NCBI RefSeq assembly: GCF_030409505.1
Contig: NZ_JAUFPZ010000002.1
Coordinates: forward strand, 4,222,501-4,286,500
Length of the DNA stretch: 64,000 nt
DNA from: Zunongwangia endophytica
Lineage (GTDB): Bacteria; Bacteroidota; Bacteroidia; Flavobacteriales; Flavobacteriaceae
Reading direction: 5' to 3'
In this document: positions 1-8,859 of the stretch, in pieces
Position numbering within the stretch: position 1 is the stretch's first letter
How the letters are laid out: each line of letters starts with the position of its first letter
Notes under the pieces: generated by a model
Seen by the model: the letters and a program-made list of their open reading frames with translations, nothing else
Database searches by the model: none
What the model was told of the DNA's origin: nothing
Position numbers and translations under genes: made by a program

Positions 1-5
1 CTAAT

Positions 6-638
6 ATGATGAACAACAAAACCTTATACAAAATAGCTTTTGGCCTGGCCCTGTTTACGATAGTTTATAATGTTGCAGAAGATTTAATTTCGACATATCT
101 GGGATTTGAAGATGAAAGCCTTGCACTTTTGGTTTCGGATCCGATAGTTTTATCGAGATTATTTTAGGATTTGGAATAGCCCATATGAACGTAAGAATTC
201 AGAATTATTCCCATAGCAAACTAGATAATTTCGAACGAACAGCATTAAGAATTATGGGGATTGCGTTTTATATTTTGGTTTTTTGGCTTGTCATTACCAG
301 GATTTACAATATTTGAACAATGCATAAACCATTCACAATATTCTGGGGTGTAGTTATTTCAATAATTTCAATCCTAATGAGGTGGATTTTGGGGATGTGG
401 AAAAGAAGCGTTGAATGAAAGACAACTTAATTTTGCACCGATTTTGGTCGATACGAATTGTATCGTGATCTGTGTATACATTTCCATAATCCTTTTTGTA
501 AGCAGAGGTATTTATGAGTTGTTCGAGATTCCATACATTTACAGTAAAAGAACACTCAGCCTTTCCTATTTTGTTTTTAAAGAAGGTCGGGAATGTTTTG
601 AAAAAGCAAAAAGTGACAAAGATTGCTGTTTTGACTGA
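6..638 (+). pseudogene. Decayed cation-efflux-like membrane protein
   Basis: Three consecutive coding pieces in different frames read as one small polytopic membrane protein. Piece one (6-167) starts MMNNKTLYKIAFGLALFTIV and stops at TAG 165. Piece two (about 160-317) continues in another frame with IILGFGIAHMNVRIQNYS and further hydrophobic sequence. Piece three (about 320-638) contains TIFWGVVISIISI, then after another shift an ORF from 411 ending FEKAKSDKDCCFD. The order and pattern match, from memory, a roughly 200-residue flavobacterial cation transporter-like protein with Cys near the C terminus. At least three frameshifts are needed to join the pieces, so no functional product is expected. 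The family assignment is from memory. Confidence 0.55.
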
Positions 639-819
639 ATAAAATTCAACATCAATGATTGGAAACTATAAAATTATACGATTGTAGCAAACTACAATGA
701 AACCATTCAATACAATAGACAAAGATGATACAGTATAAGAAACCTCATATTTGAAGTGTTTAATTATGCTCTTTACGTAAAACAAGATCTAATAGCTGAT
801 TCGTGAATGGTATTACAAT

Positions 820-1175
820 TTAAAGTGGCACAGCACAGGCGTGTTTTACACCCTCAAATGTATTTTGGGCATTTCCAATGTTTTAATTGAACCTAAATCA
901 TTGAATACCAAATCTTGATAATGTTTTATATCCTTTACCATCACCTTTAATCTAAAATTATATTCCCCTGAAATATTATAACACTCACAGACATACTTGG
1001 AAGCCGTGATATCTATAACAAATTGATGGTCTATTTCTTTAGTATGCTCTTTTAGAGTAATATCGCAGAAAAAGATAAGTCCTTTTTCAACTTTTTCTGC
1101 TTCCACCAATGCCACGTATTTTTTGATTATTCCTTCCCTTTCCAAGCGTTTGATGCGGTGCCATTGGAATGTCAT
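820..1175 (-). pseudogene. Lrp/AsnC family regulator, truncated and frameshifted
   Basis: The 109-residue reading frame from 1175 starts in the recognition-helix region of an Lrp/AsnC HTH (WHRIKRLEREGIIKKY) and continues into the RAM ligand-binding domain (VCECYNISGEYNFRLKVMVK). About 40 N-terminal residues of the usual 150 are missing. Near 888 the frame is lost: the expected C terminus (GNAQNTFEGVKHACAVPL) continues in another frame to a stop at 820-822. The gene is therefore broken at both ends. Its missing 5' end faces the missing 5' end of the metE-like remnant at 1208, which suggests that one deletion removed both starts and the shared promoter. Confidence 0.7.
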
Positions 1176-1207
1176 AACTCACACGTACCTATTGACTTAA
1201 TTGAACT

Positions 1208-1411
1208 GTGCGCGAAAAAAAAGTTATGGTGGGCACAATTGATGTAGCAACGAATGCTATCGAAACCCCCGAAGAAGTGGCCGATACATTGCGTAAAGTT
1301 CTTGAGTTTGTAGATATCGAAAACCTTTATCCCTGTACCAACTGTGGTATGGCACCTTCGTTCAGAAACGTAGCTAGAGTGAAGTTAAGTGCTTTGAGTA
1401 CAGAAGCTTAA
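1208..1411 (+). pseudogene. C-terminal remnant of MetE-like methionine synthase
   Basis: The 67 residues (VGTIDVATNAIETPEEVADT, then a CTNCGMAP segment) match the C-terminal end of the cobalamin-independent methionine synthase family, including the Cys region that contributes a zinc ligand. The rest of the TIM-barrel domain is absent. An in-frame TGA at 1202-1204 lies just upstream of the GTG, so the fragment cannot be extended. It abuts the 5'-truncated Lrp remnant divergently, only 32 bp away. Confidence 0.65.
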
Positions 1412-1443
1412 ATTATACGCAAAGAATTTGGGATTTAGTTCTA

Positions 1444-1697
1444 ATGTATGAATTGATAAATAATTTAGGATCAACCAAAAAGTATAGAAAGAGGACATTG
1501 AAGAAGTTATTAGTAATATTAAGTAAAGTAGGTTTCGACAGTTTTCTGTTAATGATAGGCATGATGGTTCTACTGGCCTATTTTTACTCCAGCTTGGATT
1601 GGTTAAAGAACCTGTTTCGCTGGGGGAGATGGTCAGTACAGGCGTAGCATTGATTTTTTTGTTTTATAGCCTCTATTTAGCTGTTATTCCTTTATGA
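1444..1697 (+). pseudogene. Small membrane protein, frameshifted
   Basis: The open frame from 1444 encodes 67 residues with one clear membrane segment (about 27-47, SKVGFDSFLLMIGMMVLLAY) and stops at 1647. Restoring one A in the run near 1605-1607 changes the tail to LKEPVSLGEMVSTGVALIF followed by a second hydrophobic stretch ending AVIPL at TGA 1695-1697. This gives an 84-residue protein with two membrane spans. I take the single-base loss as real decay or a sequencing error. The family was not recognised. The repaired stop overlaps the operator of the downstream nos operon. Confidence 0.4.
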
Positions 1698-1709
1698 CTC
1701 AAATCATAA
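1692..1709 (+). promoter_or_regulatory. Crp/Fnr-type operator of the nos operon
   Basis: Perfect dyad TTATGA-N6-TCATAA (CTCAAA spacer; arms extend to 7 bp). Its centre, 1700.5, is 34.5 bp from the TTT of a -7-like element TAGTTTTA (1730-1737), and its end is 56 bp before the ATG at 1765. An identical dyad with the same geometry precedes scdA at 8860. The arm length and 6-bp spacer fit the Crp/Fnr family; class II activation is inferred. Confidence 0.6.
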
Positions 1710-1764
1710 AACAAAATTAACATATCCTTTAGTTTTACTATCAGATTTTAAAAACAGATTATTT

Positions 1765-2277
1765 ATGAAATCAATTGTAAAAACTGGGTTGGGCGTTGTT
1801 TTAGCACTTTGTTTGGCAAGCTGCGGAAATTCAGATAAAAAAAAGGACGAAGACGGCATCCGTCTTAACGATTATGGTACTCCCGGGACCGAAAAAGTAG
1901 AAAAAAAATCTTCTGCCAAGGCTGAGGTCGACATGTCCAATAAGGGAGTTGGTCCCATAAAATCGGTATCAATTTCTTCTAATATCGATACTGAAATGGC
2001 CAAAACCGGCAGCGAGGTTTTTAGTAAAATGTGTACCGCTTGCCATAAAATGGATAAGAAATTTGTAGGTCCATCTTTAGGCGGAGTTACAGAACGCCGC
2101 TCGCCAGAATGGATTATGAACATGATCCTTAGCCCTGAAAAAATGATAAAAGAAGATCCTATTGCCAAGCAACTTATGGTAGAATCGAACATGGCAATGA
2201 TGGCTGACCAAGGTCTTAATGAAGAGGAAGCACGAGCAATCTTAGAATACTTTAGAGAACACTATAAAGCTAATTAA
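1765..2277 (+). CDS. Lipoprotein cytochrome c of the nos cluster
   Basis: A 170-residue exported monohaem cytochrome. Residues 1-20 form a lipoprotein signal (lipobox LASC, Cys20), followed by a charged linker of about 55 residues. The haem motif is CTACH (Cys90, Cys93, His94), and the likely axial Met is in the ESNMAMM segment (about 143-146). A small c-type cytochrome beside nosZ is usual in Bacteroidota nos clusters and probably delivers electrons to NosZ in the periplasm. The gene is first in the operon, directly behind the shared Crp/Fnr-type operator, and 109 bp before nosZ. The electron-donor role is inferred from position. Confidence 0.85.
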   Translation: MKSIVKTGLGVVLALCLASCGNSDKKKDEDGIRLNDYGTPGTEKVEKKSSAKAEVDMSNKGVGPIKSVSISSNIDTEMAKTGSEVFSKMCTACHKMDKKFVGPSLGGVTERRSPEWIMNMILSPEKMIKEDPIAKQLMVESNMAMMADQGLNEEEARAILEYFREHYKAN

Positions 2278-2386
2278 TTTTAGCCATTTTCAGCAATTAT
2301 AATAATCCCCGTTTGGCCACTTCCATGGAGTAGCTAAAATTTACATACCTATTTCACTAATCAAACTATTTTAAAAATTAAACCTA

Positions 2387-4354
2387 ATGAAAAGATATAT
2401 TTCACTCACGATCTTGGGTATTATTGGGCTTATTTTACAATCCTGCGGCAACCAGGATTCGGCTTCAAAAAAATCTGGCGCTATTACTTCTAATGCGGCA
2501 GAACGTGTTTATGTAGCCCCGGGAGAACATGATGAATATTATGCATTTTTATCTGGGGGCTACAGCGGTAATTTAACCGTCTATGGTTTGCCTTCCGGAA
2601 GAATGCTTAAAGAAATTCCTGTTTTTTCGCAATTTCCTACCAATGGTTATGGCTATTCAGAAGAAACAGCACCTATGCTAAATACCTCATTTGGTATGGT
2701 GCCATGGGGAGATGCGCACCACCCTGATATTTCGCAAACGAATGGCGAGCTGGACGGGCGATGGATTTTTATAAATGAAAATAATACGCCAAGAATAGCC
2801 CGTATTAGCTTGGAAACTTTTGAAACTGAAGAAATCATTGAAATTCCGCATAGCGCTGGGAATCACTCTTCTGCTTATGTTACAGAAAATACGGAGTATA
2901 TCGTTGCGGGTACCCGTTTTTCTATTCCTTACCCACAGGAAGATATGGCTATCGATAAAATGAAAGGCAATTTTAAAGGACCACTTACTTTTATTGCTAT
3001 TAATGATGAAGGTAGGATGAATATCGATTTTCAATTGGATATGCCTGGTTTTAATTATGATCTTTCTCATCCCGGGCGTGGCGATTCTCATGGCTGGTTT
3101 TTCTTTACTACCTATAATACAGAAGAAGCGCACACCATGCAGGAAGTAAATGCTTCCCAAAACGATAAAGATTTTATTGCCGCGATTAACTGGAAGAAAA
3201 TTCAGCAATACGTAAAAGATGGTGGTGGTGAAGAAATTGATGCGAAATATGCACACAATGTTTTCGATCATCATACGCAAACCGCAACCAGTACGATTGA
3301 AAAAAAGGTGCTGCGTGTAGATCCAAGAAAGGTAGAAGATGCAGTATTTTTTATGCCTACACCAAAATCTCCACACGGTTGTGATGTAGATCCTTCTGGC
3401 GAATATATTGTAGGTAACGGGAAACTATCAACAAATCTTACCGTACATTCTTTTTCTAAAATGCTAAAAGCTATAGAAAATAAAGATTTTGATGGTGATG
3501 CTTATGGTATTCCTATCCTTAATTTTGAATCGACTTTAGCAGGCACCGTTAAAGAGGGTGGTTTAGGACCTTTGCATACCGAGTTTGACGGGAAAGGAAA
3601 TGCCTATACTACGTTTTTTATTTCTTCTGAAGTTGTAAAATGGAACCTTAAAACCTTTGAAGTATTAGATCGCCAACCCAGCTATTACAGTGTAGGGCAT
3701 CTTATGATTCCCGGTGGGAATTCCAGAAAACCTTTTGGTAAATACATGATTTCTCTAAATAAAATCACAAAAGATCGCTATTTACCAACTGGCCCAGAAT
3801 TAGAACATTCTGCACAATTATTTGATATTTCTGGGGATAAAATGGAACTACTTTTAGATTTTCCAACTCATGGAGAACCTCATTACGCCGCAGGTATCCC
3901 AGCTGAAATTATTAAATCGAAATCCAGAAAAATTTATCGCTTAGATGAAAACGAACACAAATATGCCGCAAAACAGGAATCTGAAACCAGGATGGAAAGG
4001 GATGGCAACGAAGTGCATATTTATTTAACTACCGTAAGAAGCCATTTTTCCCCAGATAACCTAGAGGGTATTAAAGTAGGGGATAAAGTATACTTTCATG
4101 TAACAAACTTAGAACAGGATTTTGATGTTCCGCACGGCTTTGCCATGATTGGAGCAAATACATCTGAACTTTTAATTATGCCGGGGCAAACAAAAACCAT
4201 TATCTGGGAACCAAAACGAGAAGGTGTATGGCCGTTTTATTGTACCGATTTCTGCTCGGCACTTCATCAGGAAATGCAGGGTTATATAAGGGTTTCTGGT
4301 AAAAATGCCAATGTTCCATTAAAATGGACATTAGATGACGAAGAAATTAAGTAA
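2387..4354 (+). CDS. nosZ: Nitrous-oxide reductase, clade II
   Basis: Reduces N2O to N2 in the periplasm. The 655-residue protein starts with a Sec-type signal ending in a lipobox (LQSC, Cys20) rather than the Tat signal of proteobacterial clade I enzymes. The N-terminal beta-propeller carries CuZ histidines in the GDAHHPDIS motif (His111, His112), GNHSS (His160), and later SPHGCD, LHTEFD and HGEPHY motifs. The C-terminal cupredoxin domain holds the CuA site: His583, Cys619, Cys623, His627 and Met630 in VPHGF and CTDFCSALHQEM. All ligands expected are present, so the enzyme looks functional. It follows the cytochrome gene and precedes a hairpin at 4387 and then the maturation genes. Confidence 0.96.
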   Translation: MKRYISLTILGIIGLILQSCGNQDSASKKSGAITSNAAERVYVAPGEHDEYYAFLSGGYSGNLTVYGLPSGRMLKEIPVFSQFPTNGYGYSEETAPMLNTSFGMVPWGDAHHPDISQTNGELDGRWIFINENNTPRIARISLETFETEEIIEIPHSAGNHSSAYVTENTEYIVAGTRFSIPYPQEDMAIDKMKGNFKGPLTFIAINDEGRMNIDFQLDMPGFNYDLSHPGRGDSHGWFFFTTYNTEEAHTMQEVNASQNDKDFIAAINWKKIQQYVKDGGGEEIDAKYAHNVFDHHTQTATSTIEKKVLRVDPRKVEDAVFFMPTPKSPHGCDVDPSGEYIVGNGKLSTNLTVHSFSKMLKAIENKDFDGDAYGIPILNFESTLAGTVKEGGLGPLHTEFDGKGNAYTTFFISSEVVKWNLKTFEVLDRQPSYYSVGHLMIPGGNSRKPFGKYMISLNKITKDRYLPTGPELEHSAQLFDISGDKMELLLDFPTHGEPHYAAGIPAEIIKSKSRKIYRLDENEHKYAAKQESETRMERDGNEVHIYLTTVRSHFSPDNLEGIKVGDKVYFHVTNLEQDFDVPHGFAMIGANTSELLIMPGQTKTIIWEPKREGVWPFYCTDFCSALHQEMQGYIRVSGKNANVPLKWTLDDEEIK

Positions 4355-4386
4355 TCTAATTAGTTGAAATTTAGTTAGAGGGAAAA

Positions 4387-4415
4387 GCAGGCAAATTGCG
4401 GTTTGCCTGCTTTTT
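4387..4415 (+). terminator. Hairpin with T-run after nosZ
   Basis: A 9-bp perfect stem GCAGGCAAA / TTTGCCTGC with a 6-nt loop is followed by TTTTT. It lies between nosZ and the downstream maturation genes, so it could attenuate transcription and keep nosZ more highly expressed than nosLDFY, or protect the 3' end of nosZ mRNA. Confidence 0.7.
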
Positions 4416-4429
4416 AAAAACTTTTACTC

Positions 4430-5035
4430 ATGAAGCAATCAGGAATTTTAATGATTATTGGTTCTGCTTTATTACTTGGCCTCTTTGTATTTCCGCTTTG
4501 GAATATCCAACTTGAGGCACCACAGTATCCCGATCCTTTGGGAATGGATATTTACATAGGCGGAATTCAAGGAGAAGAAGAATTCGATATCCAGAATATA
4601 GACGGAGTGAACCATTATATCGGTATGAAAAAAATACCAACTCCATCTGAAATGTGGGAGTTCAACATATTTCCCATAGTGATTGGAATTATGGCAGCAT
4701 TGGGGATTTTATTAGGTATTTTAGGATATTTAAAAAAAATAAATGTCAACTGGTTTTTAGGGTGGTTTATTTTAATGCTAGTGTTGGGAATATTAGGAAT
4801 GATAGATTTTAATACCTGGCTTATCAATTATGGAACCAATCTAGATCCTAAAGCGATTCTTAAGTTAACCGATGCTCAGGGTAATCCTTTAAGTTACAAG
4901 CCACCCCTATTTGGATCCCAAAAAATACTGAATTTTACGGCACATTCTTATCCTCGTGGAGGAGCTTATTTTATGTTATTAGGGATGTTATGCGTTTTAA
5001 TCTCGTGGTGGACCGGTAAACGTGTAAAAAACTGA
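4430..5035 (+). CDS. NosB-position four-span membrane protein
   Basis: A 201-residue inner-membrane protein with predicted membrane segments at about 5-25, 81-101, 107-127 and 178-195. The 27-80 and 130-175 stretches are probably periplasmic loops. Clade II nos operons typically carry an uncharacterised membrane protein, NosB, right after nosZ, and this gene holds that position. I see no cofactor motif. It starts 75 bp after nosZ, past the hairpin, and nosL follows after 5 bp. The name rests on position and topology, not on a recognised motif. Confidence 0.65.
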   Translation: MKQSGILMIIGSALLLGLFVFPLWNIQLEAPQYPDPLGMDIYIGGIQGEEEFDIQNIDGVNHYIGMKKIPTPSEMWEFNIFPIVIGIMAALGILLGILGYLKKINVNWFLGWFILMLVLGILGMIDFNTWLINYGTNLDPKAILKLTDAQGNPLSYKPPLFGSQKILNFTAHSYPRGGAYFMLLGMLCVLISWWTGKRVKN

Positions 5036-5040
5036 AACTG

Positions 5041-5451
5041 ATGAAAAAGCTATTTTTTATAAGCATTTTACTGATTTTGGCCGCTTGTAATACCAAACCG
5101 CAGGCTATTAATTATGGTAACGATCATTGCGATTTTTGTGAAATGACGATTGTAGACCAATCTTTTGCAAGCCAGGCAGTAACAGATAAAGGCAAACAAT
5201 ATAAATACGATGCCATAGAGTGCATGCTACAGGATCAATTACAAAATCAATATACAATCGCTACGAATCTAGTTTCAGATTATAAAAATCCTGGGGAAAT
5301 GCTAAATGCTTATAAAGCGATGTTTGTAATAAACGACAGTATAAAATCACCAATGGGAGGTAACATTGCAGCATTTAAGGATAAAAGCAATAAAGCAGGG
5401 AAATTGTGGAGTTGGGATGAACTTCAGGAAAAATATAGCGACCATGATTAA
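5041..5451 (+). CDS. nosL: NosL copper-chaperone lipoprotein
   Basis: A 136-residue lipoprotein (lipobox LAAC, Cys16) with the NosL metal site CDFCEM (Cys30, Cys33, Met35). NosL binds Cu(I) at the outer face of the membrane and supplies copper for NosZ CuZ assembly. The rest forms the NosL/MerB-like fold with the typical YDAIECML segment. It sits 5 bp behind the NosB-position gene and overlaps nosD by 8 bp, indicating translational coupling. Confidence 0.92.
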   Translation: MKKLFFISILLILAACNTKPQAINYGNDHCDFCEMTIVDQSFASQAVTDKGKQYKYDAIECMLQDQLQNQYTIATNLVSDYKNPGEMLNAYKAMFVINDSIKSPMGGNIAAFKDKSNKAGKLWSWDELQEKYSDHD

Positions 5452-6712
5452 ACAATTACATCGTGTTTTTTTTTATCTGAAATCTAAATTTCTATGTGTT
5501 GCGCTTATTGTTTTTATGATTGAAAATAGTGCAGCACAAAAAATAATAGTTTGTGAAAACTGTGAAGTTAATAGTCTACAGGCAGCCATTCAACAAGCCG
5601 AAGCAAACGATACGATTTTCATAAAAAACGGAATTTATAAAGAACACGATGTTATTATTGATAAGGCTTTACATATCGTAGGCGAAAATTATCCGGTGAT
5701 TGATGCTGAAATGGAGGGGATGGGTTTAAAAATTAAGACTGAGAATTTTTCTGTTGAAGCTTTGAAAATTATCAATGTAGGCACCAGTCATACTAAGGAT
5801 TTTGCAGGCATTCTTGTTTCTGAAGGCAAAAAATTTGAATTGAAAAATAACATTTTGGATAATGTTTTTTTTGGAATTTTAATTGAAAGATCTTCAGAAG
5901 GAATTATTTCAGGGAATAGAATTGAAAGCAATTCAAAAGACCAGGCAACTTCTGGCAACGGTATACATATCTGGAAATCTGAAAATATACTTGTAAAAAA
6001 TAATACGGTAAAAGGTTTAAGAGATGGTATTTATTTTGAATTTGTAGATAAATCGAAAATTATCAATAATACCTGTAAAAATAATTTACGGTATGGACTG
6101 CATTTTATGTTCTCGAATAATGATTTATATAAATCCAACGTTTTTGAAAATAATGGTGCCGGTGTAGCAGTAATGTATTCAAAATTTATTGATATGGAGC
6201 ATAATCACTTCAGGAAAAACTGGGGTAGTGCTTCGTACGGACTTCTACTTAAAGAAATAACAGATTCAACTTTAAAAAACAATATTTTTGAAGATAATAC
6301 CATTGCAATTAGTGCCGATAATACTAATCGCATAGATTTTCTGGAAAATGATTTCAGAAATAATGGTTATGCCGTAAGAATACGTGGTGCGGTTTACGAT
6401 AATAAATTTAAGCGAAACAATTTCTTATACAACTCTTTTGATGTTGCTTACACCGGGAAACTTAATAATAATGAATTTCAGAACAATTATTGGAGTAATT
6501 ATTCTGGTTACGATTTGGATAAAGATGGGATTGGTGATGTTCCTTTTAGGCCGGTAAGTTTATTCTCTTACGTGGTAAATAAAACTCCTGAAGCAATTAT
6601 ACTTTTAAGAAGTATGTTTATCGATTTGCTTAATTTTTCAGAAAAAGTCTCTCCTATTTTTACTCCGGCAGATCTTATCGATGCAGAACCTAAAATGAAA
6701 AAGATAGAATGA
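5444..6712 (+). CDS. nosD: NosD periplasmic copper-maturation protein
   Basis: A 422-residue protein when started at the ATG at 5444. The frame is open further upstream to 5366, but that would put a non-signal-like peptide before the real signal sequence. Residues 1-31 form a Sec signal ending NSAA. The body is a right-handed parallel beta-helix of CASH/PbH1 repeats rich in N-x-F and NNI turns. NosD works with the NosFY ABC transporter to mature the NosZ copper sites. It overlaps nosL by 8 bp and nosF by 4 bp (ATGA). Confidence 0.92.
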   Translation: MIKQLHRVFFYLKSKFLCVALIVFMIENSAAQKIIVCENCEVNSLQAAIQQAEANDTIFIKNGIYKEHDVIIDKALHIVGENYPVIDAEMEGMGLKIKTENFSVEALKIINVGTSHTKDFAGILVSEGKKFELKNNILDNVFFGILIERSSEGIISGNRIESNSKDQATSGNGIHIWKSENILVKNNTVKGLRDGIYFEFVDKSKIINNTCKNNLRYGLHFMFSNNDLYKSNVFENNGAGVAVMYSKFIDMEHNHFRKNWGSASYGLLLKEITDSTLKNNIFEDNTIAISADNTNRIDFLENDFRNNGYAVRIRGAVYDNKFKRNNFLYNSFDVAYTGKLNNNEFQNNYWSNYSGYDLDKDGIGDVPFRPVSLFSYVVNKTPEAIILLRSMFIDLLNFSEKVSPIFTPADLIDAEPKMKKIE

Positions 6713-7416
6713 TAACAATTACAAATCTTCATAAACAATTTGGGAATTTAAAGGTTTTAAATGGCTTAAACCTCCAGATTACCGAAGCCGGAATTATCGC
6801 TATCTTAGGCCCTAATGGTTCTGGAAAGACTACTTTAATAAAAAGCATTTTAGGGATGGTGTTGCCACAGCAGGGAGAAATAAAAGTAATTGATAGTAAA
6901 GTGCATAAACGCTATGGTTACCGACAAAAAATCGATTATTTACCGCAAATTGCTAATTTCCCTAGCAATTTAAAGGTGAAAGAACTTATCGAAATGGTAA
7001 AGGATCTTCGTGGCCAGTCCCCACGAGATAAGGAATTAATTCAACTTTTTAAGTTAGAACCTTATCTAGATAAAAAGCTTGGTAAGCTTTCTGGTGGGAG
7101 CCGGCAAAAAGTAAATTTAGTTTTATGCTTTATGTTTGATAGCCCTCTAATTATTCTGGATGAACCAACTTCTGGACTAGACCCTGTTTCACTTATCCGG
7201 TTAAGGGAGCTTATTCAGCAAGAAAAAGAAAAAGGGAAAACCATACTTATTACTTCCCATATTATGAGTTTTGTGGAAGAAATATCAGATAGAATTATTT
7301 TCTTACTGGAAGGTAAAATTTATTTTAAAGGCACGGTGAACGATTTAAAAACCGTAACCGGAGAGCCAAATTTTGAACATGCAATTGCCAAAATTTTAAC
7401 CAGTAATCATGCTTAA
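6709..7416 (+). CDS. nosF: NosF ABC transporter ATPase
   Basis: A 235-residue ABC ATPase. Walker A is GPNGSGKT (34-41), the signature is LSGGSRQ (127-133) and Walker B is LIILDE (147-152), with a switch His in ITSH. It energises the NosFY exporter that works with NosD in NosZ copper-centre assembly, probably by moving a sulfur species. It overlaps nosD by 4 bp and nosY by 8 bp. Confidence 0.93.
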   Translation: MITITNLHKQFGNLKVLNGLNLQITEAGIIAILGPNGSGKTTLIKSILGMVLPQQGEIKVIDSKVHKRYGYRQKIDYLPQIANFPSNLKVKELIEMVKDLRGQSPRDKELIQLFKLEPYLDKKLGKLSGGSRQKVNLVLCFMFDSPLIILDEPTSGLDPVSLIRLRELIQQEKEKGKTILITSHIMSFVEEISDRIIFLLEGKIYFKGTVNDLKTVTGEPNFEHAIAKILTSNHA

Positions 7417-8191
7417 AATATTAAAGTATAGCTTTTACGATTTATCCCGTAGCCGCTGGAGTTACGTATACTTCTTTTTCTATTTGCTTTTAGGAGTTGT
7501 ATTACTTTTTTTAAATAACGATCTGTCTAATGCGGTAATTACCTTAATGAATGTTATCATTATTTTAGTACCGCTTATCAGTACCATTTTTGGGGTGATG
7601 TATTTTTACAATTCGCGCGAATTTACAGAACTTCTTTTAGCCTTACCAGTTAGTAGAAACAGCATATTTTTAGGACAGTATTTTGGTTTGGCCATATCCT
7701 TATCAACTAGCCTTATTTTGGGCCTTGGCCTACCTTTTATAGCTTATGGAGTGTTACAATCTGGTGCAATTTGGGATTTTGCCTCACTATTAATTTCAGG
7801 AGTATTTTTAAGTTTAATATTTACCGCATTGGCTTTAAATATCGCTTTATCCAACGAAAACAAGATAAAAGGTTTTGGGTTGGCGATTCTACTATGGTTG
7901 TTTATGGCTATAGTATATGACGGACTTTTTTTGGTGGCATTAGTTTATTTTCAGGATTATCCATTAGATAAGTTTTCTTTAATCACGATTATGCTTAATC
8001 CAATAGATCTTTCGCGTATTCTTATTTTGCTGAAGTTGGACATCTCGGCTTTATTAGGATATACCGGAGCTGTTTTTAAAGATTTTTTTGGAACAGCTTT
8101 AGGAACTATCATATCTTTTTCAGTATTAATTTGTTGGGTTATTTTACCGGTTTGGCGAATAAAATATATTTCTGAAAAAAAAGATTTTTAG
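7409..8191 (+). CDS. nosY: NosY ABC transporter permease
   Basis: A 260-residue ABC-2 type permease with six predicted membrane spans and the motif ELLLALPVSR near residue 72, typical of NosY. It pairs with NosF. It is the last gene of the nos operon, and no clear terminator was seen directly behind it. No nosR or nosX lies in the window, as expected for clade II systems that take electrons from a cytochrome. Confidence 0.92.
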   Translation: MLKILKYSFYDLSRSRWSYVYFFFYLLLGVVLLFLNNDLSNAVITLMNVIIILVPLISTIFGVMYFYNSREFTELLLALPVSRNSIFLGQYFGLAISLSTSLILGLGLPFIAYGVLQSGAIWDFASLLISGVFLSLIFTALALNIALSNENKIKGFGLAILLWLFMAIVYDGLFLVALVYFQDYPLDKFSLITIMLNPIDLSRILILLKLDISALLGYTGAVFKDFFGTALGTIISFSVLICWVILPVWRIKYISEKKDF

Positions 8192-8298
8192 CTAAACTAC
8201 CTCAGATGGAAGTCTTATAAACCTTGAACAAACTAGTTGAAAATTTGGTGAATTTTTATATGAACTTGCAACAAAAAGCTGGACTTTAAGTTGAGTGA

Positions 8299-8530
8299 CT
8301 ATGTTGCTAGTTTTTGATGATGCATATCTATTTCAAATTCTTTAATGGTTCTGTTTCCTAAATAGGAATGGCTTCTTCTGATATTGTACCAGGTTTCTTT
8401 CCATTGAAATGAAAGATAGATAATTATGCCTTTGATCTAAGTTTATATTTATGCCAATATACCCAATCTACTTTTAGAGATTTAAAAAAGGATTCCGCTT
8501 CGGCATTGTTCCAGCAGTTTCCTTTTCCCT
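8299..8530 (-). pseudogene. IS3-family transposase remnant (OrfB C terminus)
   Basis: On the minus strand one piece reads KGNCWNNAEAESFFKSLKVD and, after a frame change, another reads SFQWKETWYNIRRSHSYLGN followed by RTIKEFEIDMHHQKLAT and a stop at 8299-8301. These are the conserved DDE-domain end (the E of the catalytic triad in AESFF) and the C-terminal W-Y-N-x-R-R-H-S-x-L-G block of IS3-type OrfB. Everything upstream of the NCW motif is missing and the two pieces are frameshifted. No terminal inverted repeats were found. Confidence 0.75.
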
Positions 8531-8858
8531 AATACTATTTTAATATACTTCTTTTAGATGTTTTAGAGTGAACTGAGCTGCTGACTCTAACTGCTCAGTA
8601 AGCTCTCAGTTATCTAATTGACCTATAATTTAATTTTTTAACTTCTGTGTTCAAGTCAATGGAAAATGAAATAATTTTCTCAGGAAGATTCGGGTATATC
8701 AGCAGTTTCATTATGAATTAAGGTGGAAGATAGTCATCTCTCCAGTGGGAACGGTTACAATTCTTTTACTGCTATGTTTACAGAATTTTTTTTGCTCTAA
8801 AAATATCCAAAATAACTTTTAGGCTATCTATCCTAAAATATTTTAGATTAAAAGAATT
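8531..8858. other. Spacer without recognisable gene
   Basis: An AT-rich stretch between the IS3 remnant and the scdA operator. I find no open frame of useful length on either strand and no recognisable protein fragment. It may contain more decayed mobile-element sequence. Confidence 0.4.
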
Positions 8859-8859
8859 A

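Noticed and set aside
2687..3376. 229-residue open frame antisense to nosZ
   Set aside because: It is the complement of strongly conserved NosZ coding sequence and has no recognisable motif.
5366..5443. Upstream extension of nosD
   Set aside because: It is out-of-frame nosL coding sequence; the ATG at 5444 gives a proper signal peptide and an 8-bp overlap.
8640..8780. Possible IS256-like fragment
   Set aside because: A few residues resemble transposase text, but no continuous block could be matched in any frame.
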